Assembly: GCA_003456455.1 (NCBI GenBank)
Contig: DMRV01000179.1
Coordinates: 1 to 5,257, forward strand
DNA: 5,257 bases
From: Flavobacteriales bacterium
GTDB taxonomy: Bacteria > Bacteroidota > Bacteroidia > UBA10329
Reading direction: 5' to 3'
Shown here in pieces: positions 1-5,257 of the stretch. The notes under the pieces are model-generated. The model was not told the origin of the DNA, did not search any database, and saw only the letters and a program-made list of their open reading frames with translations. The number at the start of each line of letters is the position of its first letter. Position 1 is the stretch's first letter. The position numbers and the translations under genes were made by a program.

Positions 1-20
1 CCGTTTGTTGTAATTGAAAG

Positions 21-86
21 ATGATATTGAAGACAAGATATTTCCTTTTACTGGTTTTTATGTTGATTTCAACCTTGGGGTTTTCT
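21..86 (+). other. Sec signal peptide
   Basis: Residues 1-22 have a short basic start (K4, R6), a hydrophobic core from Y7 to about L15, and a small-residue end, GFS, before Q23. FS|Q is a common signal peptidase I site in Flavobacteriia. The nearby Cys25 is not in a lipobox, because the residues before it are S-Q-E, so a lipoprotein is unlikely. A signal peptide is required for T9SS cargo and agrees with the sorting domain at the other end. Confidence 0.88.
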
Positions 87-3000
87 CAAGAGTGTAATAT
101 CATTTACGTTTCTCCTAATGGCAGTGGAAGCGGTACTCAAGCCGCGCCAACGTCTTTTTTAAATGGACTGGCATTGGTTTCTCCTGGTGTGGACCATATC
201 CGCATGGCTTCTGGAACATATGATATTTCAAATACAATAAACCTTATTGGAGGTGTAACTATTGAGGGAGGTTTTGATGCAGTCACTTGGGTAAAGTCGA
301 ATAATGCTGCAACTCTTATCCACCGAGACAATACAAATGTTACTGCCGCCCCAGATCGAATTGTGGCTATATCGGCAGTTGGTCTAACCAATTTTCAATT
401 ACATGACCTTTCTATATTGGTAGATGATGCAGGGGGTTCGGGTGTAACCACTTATGGAATTCATATTGATGGTTGCTCAAACTACTCACTAAGTAGAGTT
501 CGCTCATCAGCAGGAAATGGCTCTAATGGCATTGATGGGTTGGCGGGAGTCGATGGAGTAGATGGAGTAGATGGTGTGCAAGGTCAGAACGGAAACAACT
601 GCGGAGGCGGCAATACCGCTGGTGGTGCGGGTGGAAGTTCATGGGGCGGAGGTACATCTGCAGGCGGAAATGGTGGTGATGGAGGTCCAGAAGGAACTAG
701 TGATAGATTGGAGTGTTGCACTGGAGGGTTTATCCCATTACCATACATAGTTGATGGAGAATCTTTTCCAGGTTTACCTGGGCAGGATGGTCTAGGACCA
801 AACCCTGGGACTGGTGGTCCTGAAGGTCCCGGTTATGAGAATGCACTGAGTGCTTGTCTGTTTATTGTTGGGCAATGTACCGCTCCTGTCTCGAGCTATG
901 GCCAACTGGGAGTTGATGCGATTGACGGTACTGATGGGATTGTTGGCTTGGACGGAGTTCCAACTCATTTAGGTGGGTTTTTTGTACCTGGAGACGGTGA
1001 TGATGGCTTGAACGGTGAAGATGGCTCTGGTGGCGGAGGTGGCGGAGGTAGTGGCTCCCATGGAGATGTTCTGAATATATTAGGTATTAACTCTGATAAC
1101 GGTTCTGGCCCCGGTGGTGGTGGTGGTGGCGAAGGTGGTCAAGGTGGCGCTGGAGCAACTGGTGGTTCTGGAGGCGGAGGGTCATTTGGGATTTACATTT
1201 CTAACAATGGCAGCGGTGGTAGACTAAATGATTGTGTAGCCAATTCAGGCCTTCCAGGAATTGGAGGCGTTGGCGGTTTTCCGGGTGGGCTTGGGGGTCA
1301 AGGTGGTCTTGGGGGATTTGGTGGTATAGGTTGCGGCCAAGGAGGGCAGGGAGGCGAAGGAAGTGCTGGAGGTAATGGAGGGTTTGGCGGAAATGGCGCT
1401 CCAGGAGTAAGTCAACCACTTTACGAAGAGTCAACGGGAATACAAACAATTCAAACCAATCTTGCAGCAAATGTTGAGCCTAATATTACGCTCGAATCTA
1501 CAGGTTGCACATTCTCAGATATCTACTACTCAACAAACTCAATTGGAATTATTGAGTGGTTCTATGAGGGAAGTACTGTTCCTGTGAATACAGTTGGTCA
1601 AAGCACTTCAGCGTATTACAACGGGATTGGTTCATTCGACCTTACAATGGTCTCAAACGGAGTGCCTTATTTCCTTGCCGAGTTTGTGAACATATTTATA
1701 GATGGTTCTCCTTACCTACCAACTATTCAGGCGGTAGATACGATTTGTCCTGATGATGTTGTGAACTTCTCTTCAACTTGGCCTATTAACTTTAATGTTC
1801 TTGGTTACAGATGGGATTTTGGAGATCCAGCTTCAGGTGCAGCCAATACGAGTTCACTTTCGACACCATCGCATACGTACACAGATGTTGGAACATATAT
1901 GGTAACGTTGCAAACAGAGTCTCCTTGTTGTGGTTGGGCAAAACCCGACACACATTATGTAGAGGTGATGCCTATAGTATCACCGGAAGTGTTTATTACA
2001 GCGACTTCTACAGAAATCTGCGAAGGAGAAGAAATCACTTTCGGATCAGTCCCGTTCGCTGGAGGTACAAACCCAACTTTTGAATGGTTTCAGAACGGTA
2101 TAAGTGGCGGCACTGGGGTTTCGTTTACTCCAGCATTCATTAATAATGGTGATCAGATTTATGTACGAATGGCTAGTTCGTATCCATGTCCGATTACACC
2201 AACAGTTAATTCTGATGTAATAACTGTGATTGTGCACCCTATTCCAGTTGTGGACTGCAGCAATGTAACCGATGCTTATTTGGGAGCTAATACAGGGTTC
2301 AATGCAGATGTTACAGTAGGCACTGCACCGTATGAGTATTTCTGGCAATTTGGCGATGGAGGTTCTTCTACAGACGCGAGTCCTACTCACCTATACGGTG
2401 GAACAGGGATTTATAATGCAAGTGTAGAAGTAACCGATACATTTGGTTGTTCAGCAATTTGCAATGTGCCTGTTGATATTGTACTTCCGCCATACGTGTA
2501 TGCGGGTTTTCTATTCGATACAGTTCAAACTTGTGGTTCAACTACGATTACTTTCACAGATACCACCTTCGGTAATCCAATAGCTTGGGAATGGGACTTT
2601 GGAGACGGCAACCAATCTATTGTTCAAAATCCAAGTCATACTTATTCGAGCGGTGGACCTTACACAATTACGTTAACGGCTTCTAATGGAATTTTTACCG
2701 ATACGCTGGTAATGCCTAATCTGGTTCAGCCACTGTTAATTCCAACTGCAGATTTTATAGCTAACGAACTTGAAGTTTGTGACTCTACTGATTTGAGGTT
2801 TTTCGACAATTCAAGTAATGCTTCATCTTGGCAATGGGATTTTGGTGATGTTAACTCAGGGCCCGAATCGAACACAAGTAACCTGCAAAACCCATATCAC
2901 ACATTCAATGAACCTGGCGTTTACACTGTTTCTCTAACCGTATTCTCAGAAGATCAGTGTTCTTCAGATGCTGCACCTATCAACATTACTGTATATGAAT

Positions 3001-3803
3001 CGCCAGTTGCTGGTTTCTGGGTTGATACAAATGTTGTTTGTACCGAGTTGCCAATATTCTTTAATGATACTTCGCGTGAAGACATCAACATTACCAATTG
3101 GGCATATCATTTTAGTGATAAAGACACAACTATTGAGGTTGATGGAAGTGTTGTTGATATTATCGAATACACGTTTGATGACGAAGGATGGTACACGGTT
3201 ACGCAGTATGTAACTAACCGAATAACGGGGTGTAATGATTCCGCAAAGATTTCAATGGAAGTGAGACCGCATCCTGTAGCAGATTTTTATGCGGATAGTG
3301 TTGCACTTCAATTACCTGATACGACAATGGAGTTCTGGAATGCCAGTTTTAATAACAGTCCAGATTCTTCCGATTGGGATTTTGGTAATGGATACCTGGT
3401 AGATAATATGGATAATGCAGTTGGAGTCTATCAAGATTCTGGGCTGTTTGATGTACAACTTATTGTTGTGCGAGATATCGGTTGTCCAGATACCATTGTT
3501 AAACCATTCAGGGTTTGGGAACAGGAAACATTCTTCATTCAAACAGCATTTACTCCTAACGGAGATGGAACAAATGATGTTTTTGAGATTAAACAGAAGG
3601 GAATTACTAATTGGCATCTGCAGATATATGACCGTTGGGGAAAACTTCAATGGGAAACATTTGAGGTTACTGAGTTTTGGGATGGAACACAAATGAAGTC
3701 AGGAAAAGAACTGCCTCAAGGCGCGTATTCTTATCAAATAGACCTGACCTGGTACACTGGGAAAACGTTTAGTAAACTTGGTACAATTACCATTTTTAGG
3801 TAA
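21..3803 (+). CDS. Large secreted Gly-rich/PKD-repeat protein with T9SS type B sorting domain
   Basis: This is a complete 1260-residue protein, probably an extracellular adhesin or scaffold exported by Sec and then T9SS. Residues 1-22 are a signal peptide. Residues 25-164 resemble the start of a DUF1565/pectate-lyase-like parallel beta-helix (YVSPNGSGSGT near 29, then SGTY and VTIEGGFD). Residues 165-462 are glycine-rich with long exact Gly-X-X runs. Residues 489-562 look like a degenerate PKD fold. Canonical PKD cores WDFGD or WQFGDG begin at 598, 775, 858 and 939; variants FSDKD and WDFGNG lie at 1031-1035 and 1119-1124. An Ig-like module occupies 655-738 (ICEGEEITF, then FTPAFINNGDQIYV). 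Residues 1166-1260 are the sorting domain. I chose the ATG at 21 because the signal peptide begins there; only 20 bases precede it and no Shine-Dalgarno is visible, as is usual in Bacteroidota. No catalytic motif was found, and the ligand is unknown. The frame is intact, so it is not a pseudogene. Confidence 0.93.
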   Translation: MILKTRYFLLLVFMLISTLGFSQECNIIYVSPNGSGSGTQAAPTSFLNGLALVSPGVDHIRMASGTYDISNTINLIGGVTIEGGFDAVTWVKSNNAATLIHRDNTNVTAAPDRIVAISAVGLTNFQLHDLSILVDDAGGSGVTTYGIHIDGCSNYSLSRVRSSAGNGSNGIDGLAGVDGVDGVDGVQGQNGNNCGGGNTAGGAGGSSWGGGTSAGGNGGDGGPEGTSDRLECCTGGFIPLPYIVDGESFPGLPGQDGLGPNPGTGGPEGPGYENALSACLFIVGQCTAPVSSYGQLGVDAIDGTDGIVGLDGVPTHLGGFFVPGDGDDGLNGEDGSGGGGGGGSGSHGDVLNILGINSDNGSGPGGGGGGEGGQGGAGATGGSGGGGSFGIYISNNGSGGRLNDCVANSGLPGIGGVGGFPGGLGGQGGLGGFGGIGCGQGGQGGEGSAGGNGGFGGNGAPGVSQPLYEESTGIQTIQTNLAANVEPNITLESTGCTFSDIYYSTNSIGIIEWFYEGSTVPVNTVGQSTSAYYNGIGSFDLTMVSNGVPYFLAEFVNIFIDGSPYLPTIQAVDTICPDDVVNFSSTWPINFNVLGYRWDFGDPASGAANTSSLSTPSHTYTDVGTYMVTLQTESPCCGWAKPDTHYVEVMPIVSPEVFITATSTEICEGEEITFGSVPFAGGTNPTFEWFQNGISGGTGVSFTPAFINNGDQIYVRMASSYPCPITPTVNSDVITVIVHPIPVVDCSNVTDAYLGANTGFNADVTVGTAPYEYFWQFGDGGSSTDASPTHLYGGTGIYNASVEVTDTFGCSAICNVPVDIVLPPYVYAGFLFDTVQTCGSTTITFTDTTFGNPIAWEWDFGDGNQSIVQNPSHTYSSGGPYTITLTASNGIFTDTLVMPNLVQPLLIPTADFIANELEVCDSTDLRFFDNSSNASSWQWDFGDVNSGPESNTSNLQNPYHTFNEPGVYTVSLTVFSEDQCSSDAAPINITVYESPVAGFWVDTNVVCTELPIFFNDTSREDINITNWAYHFSDKDTTIEVDGSVVDIIEYTFDDEGWYTVTQYVTNRITGCNDSAKISMEVRPHPVADFYADSVALQLPDTTMEFWNASFNNSPDSSDWDFGNGYLVDNMDNAVGVYQDSGLFDVQLIVVRDIGCPDTIVKPFRVWEQETFFIQTAFTPNGDGTNDVFEIKQKGITNWHLQIYDRWGKLQWETFEVTEFWDGTQMKSGKELPQGAYSYQIDLTWYTGKTFSKLGTITIFR
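93..512 (+). other. DUF1565/pectate-lyase-like beta-helix N-terminal segment
   Basis: Residues 25-164 show the usual entry pattern of right-handed parallel beta-helix proteins: a YVSPNGSGSGT strand and loop, a hydrophobic stretch with IRMASGTYDI, then GGVTIEGGFD and short strand-like repeats such as LTNFQLHDLSILV and YGIHIDGC. In known members this fold carries polysaccharide-binding or lyase activity, but no catalytic residues can be picked out here. The segment is short for a full beta-helix, and rung-like sequence reappears at residues 389-408 inside the glycine-rich part, so the helix may continue there. The assignment rests on motif resemblance only. Confidence 0.6.
549..575 (+). repeat. 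9-bp tandem repeat (3 copies) encoding Val-Asp-Gly
   Basis: Three tandem copies of GTnGATGGn encode VDG-VDG-VDG inside the first Gly-X-X block. The copies differ only at third codon positions. Because the unit is nine bases, gain or loss of a copy would keep the reading frame. Confidence 0.8.
1029..1049 (+). repeat. 9-bp tandem repeat GGTGGCGGA encoding polyglycine
   Basis: Two full copies of GGTGGCGGA and a partial third encode seven consecutive glycines, residues 337-343. The repeat is in frame, so slippage would change only the glycine count. Confidence 0.75.
1113..1127 (+). repeat. (GGT)5 trinucleotide run
   Basis: Five identical GGT codons followed by GGC encode glycines 365-370. Identical codons, rather than mixed glycine codons as elsewhere in the region, suggest recent replication slippage. 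Length changes here would stay in frame. Confidence 0.75.
1719..3515 (+). repeat. Array of six PKD domains with one Ig-like domain
   Basis: Residues 567-1165 form tandem beta-sandwich modules of about 80-90 residues. Approximate borders are PKD 567-649, Ig-like 655-738, and PKD 739-820, 825-904, 908-992, 995-1081 and 1085-1165. The first four PKDs each have a W-x-F-G-D core and a later His at the H-[TL]-[YF] position (H618, H790, H873, H960) followed by a G-x-Y strand. The fifth (YHFSDKD) and sixth (WDFGNG, with GVY in place of HTY) are diverged. Most modules have a Cys near the start. PKD arrays usually act as stalks or carbohydrate/protein-binding spacers in secreted Bacteroidota proteins. 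Confidence 0.9.
3516..3800 (+). other. T9SS type B C-terminal sorting domain (gliding-motility-associated / CHU_C)
   Basis: Residues 1166-1260 carry the family signature: FTPNGDGTND at 1177-1186, IYDRWGK around 1202-1208, WDGT at 1220-1223, LPQGAYSYQI from 1231, and a final strand GTITIFR. In Bacteroidota this domain directs cargo through the outer-membrane T9SS translocon; type B domains often deliver proteins to the surface or medium with the aid of PorP/SprF-like partners. The domain is full length and ends exactly at the protein's C-terminus, as expected for a functional sorting signal. Confidence 0.93.
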
Positions 3804-3810
3804 CCAAATG

Positions 3811-3855
3811 GTGGGTGTTTGGCTCATCCACGTCACGCTTTGTTTTTATTTTATT
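3811..3855 (+). terminator. Possible weak intrinsic terminator after the secreted-protein gene
   Basis: Eight bases after the stop codon, GTGGGTG (3811-3817) can pair with CATCCAC (3825-3831), a 7-bp stem with one G-U pair and a 7-base loop. A T-rich tract follows at 3839-3855 (TTTGTTTTTATTTTATT). The seven-base gap between stem and tract is longer than in a classic intrinsic terminator, so efficiency is doubtful. Confidence 0.35.
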
Positions 3856-3969
3856 CAAATTCTTGCTGGATTCTAGGCTTGTTGTAGCTATCCGCATGAA
3901 ATTCTGTTCCGATTTGAACTAACTGAAATAGGATTCGTTAATTGAATAGTGGTTAAGGATTTGGCCTAA

Positions 3970-4000
3970 TTGCTTAAGAGTAAGCTATACAGTATCTTTG
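3970..4000 (+). promoter_or_regulatory. Bacteroidota-type sigma-A promoter for ahcY
   Basis: TATCTTTG at 3993-4000 is an exact match to the TAnnTTTG -7 element of Bacteroidota housekeeping promoters. A TTG at 3970-3972 lies 20 bases upstream and fits the -33 element. Transcription would start around 4004-4008, giving a leader of only about 20-25 bases before the ahcY ATG. The match is in an intergenic spacer and correctly oriented. Confidence 0.65.
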
Positions 4001-4010
4001 CAGCCTCTTT

Positions 4011-4028
4011 AAAAAGAAAATATATATA
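4011..4028 (+). promoter_or_regulatory. A-rich translation initiation leader of ahcY
   Basis: The 18 bases before the start codon are all A or T except one G at 4016, and there is no AGGAGG-like Shine-Dalgarno sequence. Flavobacterial genes commonly start this way, with A-rich unstructured leaders, which supports the ATG at 4029 as the true start. Confidence 0.55.
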
Positions 4029-5257
4029 ATGAGTAATACAGCAGAACAATTGAACTACAAGGTAAAAGACATTAGCCTCGCTGATTGGGGCAGGAAAGAA
4101 ATTACAATTGCCGAGGCAGAAATGCCAGGTTTAATGGCTCTCCGTGATGAATATGGCGAATCGAAGCCTTTGGCGGGTGCTAGAATTGCAGGATGCTTGC
4201 ATATGACAATTCAAACCGCAGTTTTAATTGAAACTTTAACGGCTTTGGGTGCTGAGGTTACTTGGTCATCTTGTAATATTTTCTCAACACAAGATCAAGC
4301 TGCTGCTGCAATAGCTGCAACGGGTGTACCGGTTTTTGCTTGGAAAGGATTGAACGATGAAGAGTTTGATTGGTGTATTGACCAAACAATTATGGGTTTT
4401 AAGGATGGCAAGCCTTTGAACATGATTTTGGATGACGGTGGTGATTTGACAAACATGGTGTTTGATAAATATCCAGAGCTATGTGCTGGAATCAAAGGAT
4501 TGTCTGAAGAAACTACAACTGGAGTTCATAGATTGTACGAGAGAATGAAGAACGGCACTTTGGTAATGCCAGCTATCAACGTGAATGATTCGGTTACCAA
4601 GTCTAAGTTCGATAACAAGTACGGATGTAAAGAGTCTCTAGTTGATGCAATTAGAAGAGCTACCGATGTAATGATGGCAGGGAAAGTTGCTGTTGTTGCA
4701 GGATATGGAGATGTAGGTAAGGGTTCTGCTGCTTCACTTAAAGGTGCAGGAGCACGAGTTATTGTTACTGAGATTGATCCAATTTGTGCGTTGCAAGCTG
4801 CAATGGACGGATTTGAAGTGAAGAAAATGGATGACGCTTGTAAAGAGGCAAACATCATCGTTACTACAACTGGCAACTTCAACATTATTCAAGGGAGACA
4901 CTTTGAGTCTATGAAAGACCAAGCTATCGTTTGTAATATCGGTCACTTCGATAATGAAATCGATATGGCGTGGTTGAATAAGAACTATGGTGATACTAAG
5001 GACACGATTAAGCCACAGGTTGATCAGTACACAATAAATGGTAAAATCATTTTCCTATTGGCTGAGGGCCGACTAGTAAACCTTGGCTGTGCCACAGGTC
5101 ATCCATCGTTTGTAATGAGTAATTCATTTACAAACCAAACATTGGCTCAATTGGAGTTGTGGAACAACACAGATGCTTACAAAAATGAAGTGTACATGCT
5201 TCCTAAGCATTTGGATGAAAAAGTAGCTCGTTTGCACCTCGCTAAGATTGGTGTTGA
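4029..5257 (+). CDS. ahcY: Adenosylhomocysteinase (S-adenosyl-L-homocysteine hydrolase), 3' end beyond window
   Basis: This cytoplasmic NAD-dependent enzyme reversibly splits S-adenosylhomocysteine into adenosine and homocysteine, removing the inhibitory by-product of SAM-dependent methylation. The 409 visible residues contain the family signatures: GCLHMTIQTAVL (55-66), SSCNIFSTQDQAAAAIA (80-96), EETTTGVH (160-167), NVNDSVTKSKFDN (184-196), NAD-binding GYGDVGKG (225-232), NIGHFDNEID (303-312) and CATGHPSFVMS (354-364). Compared with human AHCY the numbering is shifted by +5, so H58, D136, E161, K191, D195, N196, C200, H306 and H358 match known active-site residues. It lacks the roughly 40-residue insert of the longer bacterial form. 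About 28 C-terminal residues, including the conserved Lys and Tyr that reach the partner subunit's NAD, lie past the window edge. The start is fixed by the N-terminal YKVKDISLADWGRKEI typical of the family. It probably has its own promoter. Confidence 0.97.
   Translation, partial: MSNTAEQLNYKVKDISLADWGRKEITIAEAEMPGLMALRDEYGESKPLAGARIAGCLHMTIQTAVLIETLTALGAEVTWSSCNIFSTQDQAAAAIAATGVPVFAWKGLNDEEFDWCIDQTIMGFKDGKPLNMILDDGGDLTNMVFDKYPELCAGIKGLSEETTTGVHRLYERMKNGTLVMPAINVNDSVTKSKFDNKYGCKESLVDAIRRATDVMMAGKVAVVAGYGDVGKGSAASLKGAGARVIVTEIDPICALQAAMDGFEVKKMDDACKEANIIVTTTGNFNIIQGRHFESMKDQAIVCNIGHFDNEIDMAWLNKNYGDTKDTIKPQVDQYTINGKIIFLLAEGRLVNLGCATGHPSFVMSNSFTNQTLAQLELWNNTDAYKNEVYMLPKHLDEKVARLHLAKIGV

Larger units (their letters stand above)
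513..1406 (+). repeat. Glycine-rich Gly-X-X repeat region within the secreted protein
   Basis: Residues 165-462 are dominated by glycine: 27 of the first 61 residues and 31 of the last 53. Glycine falls exactly every third residue in several blocks: 167-191 (9 glycines), 303-312 (4), 326-341 (6), 363-387 (9), 410-437 (10) and 441-462 (8). Early blocks are of the form G-[hydrophobic]-D; later ones are mostly G-G-X. Less regular stretches with Cys residues (232-233, 279, 286) separate them. Collagen-like proteins and polyglycine type II (PGII) helix bundles both use Gly-X-X. The scarcity of proline in the blocks and the frequent GGX triplets favour PGII-like packing over a collagen triple helix, but this is inference. 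Confidence 0.85.

Noticed and set aside
87..101. Lipoprotein lipobox at Cys25
   Set aside because: The residues before the Cys are S-Q-E, which do not fit the L-[AS]-[GA]-C pattern, and the protein carries a T9SS sorting domain.
549..1127. CRISPR array or mobile-element repeats
   Set aside because: The repeats are short, in-frame codon repeats inside a coding region, without spacers, inverted ends or transposase.
513..1406. Classical collagen triple-helix domain
   Set aside because: The phase is broken by long non-Gly-X-X stretches, prolines are scarce in the blocks, and many triplets are GGX, which is poor for a collagen triple helix; it is not excluded for the short 167-191 block.
1201..1470. 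Antisense open frame opposite the glycine-rich region, and other overlapping frames on both strands within the large gene
   Set aside because: They lie wholly inside a confidently coding frame, have no recognisable domains, and arise from the skewed codon composition of the sense strand.
3896..3922. Tiny open frame starting ATGAAATTC in the spacer
   Set aside because: It is only eight codons long before a TAA, with no start-site support.
3804..4028. S-adenosylhomocysteine riboswitch upstream of ahcY
   Set aside because: The predicted leader is about 20-25 bases, and no compact GC-rich pseudoknot-like structure is visible in the AT-rich spacer.
4295..4946. Antisense open frames opposite ahcY
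   Set aside because: The sense frame encodes a highly conserved enzyme with all motifs intact; the antisense frames show no recognisable product.

Overview
The window holds one complete gene and most of a second, both on the + strand. It looks like a chromosome segment from a Bacteroidota bacterium, probably of the Flavobacteriales. Four things suggest this: a secreted multi-PKD protein ending in a type IX secretion system (T9SS) type B sorting domain (gliding-motility-associated C-terminal / CHU_C type), a signal peptide ending FS|Q, a TAnnTTTG-type promoter element, and A-rich translation starts without Shine-Dalgarno sequences. The order-level placement is inference.

Positions 21-3803 encode a 1260-residue exported protein. 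In order it has a signal peptide, an N-terminal segment resembling a DUF1565/pectate-lyase-like parallel beta-helix, about 300 residues of glycine-rich sequence, a PKD-like degenerate module, six recognisable PKD domains with one Ig-like domain between the first two, and the sorting domain. It is most likely a cell-surface or released adhesin or scaffold, and no catalytic domain was recognised. The glycine-rich part is the most unusual stretch. Much of it consists of exact Gly-X-X blocks of 8-10 triplets, and two of these blocks directly follow similar beta-helix-like rungs.

Positions 3804-4028 are a 225-base intergenic spacer. It carries a weak possible hairpin terminator just after the first gene, a good match to a Bacteroidota sigma-A promoter at 3970-4000, and an A/T-only (one G) leader before the next start codon.

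From 4029 to the window edge lies ahcY, adenosylhomocysteinase, with the essential residues of the visible part intact. It lacks only about the last 28 residues because the window ends. The two genes have no evident functional link. The spacer with its own promoter suggests ahcY is transcribed independently, as a housekeeping gene of the methyl cycle next to an accessory surface-protein gene.

No RNA gene, mobile element, CRISPR array or defence system was seen.
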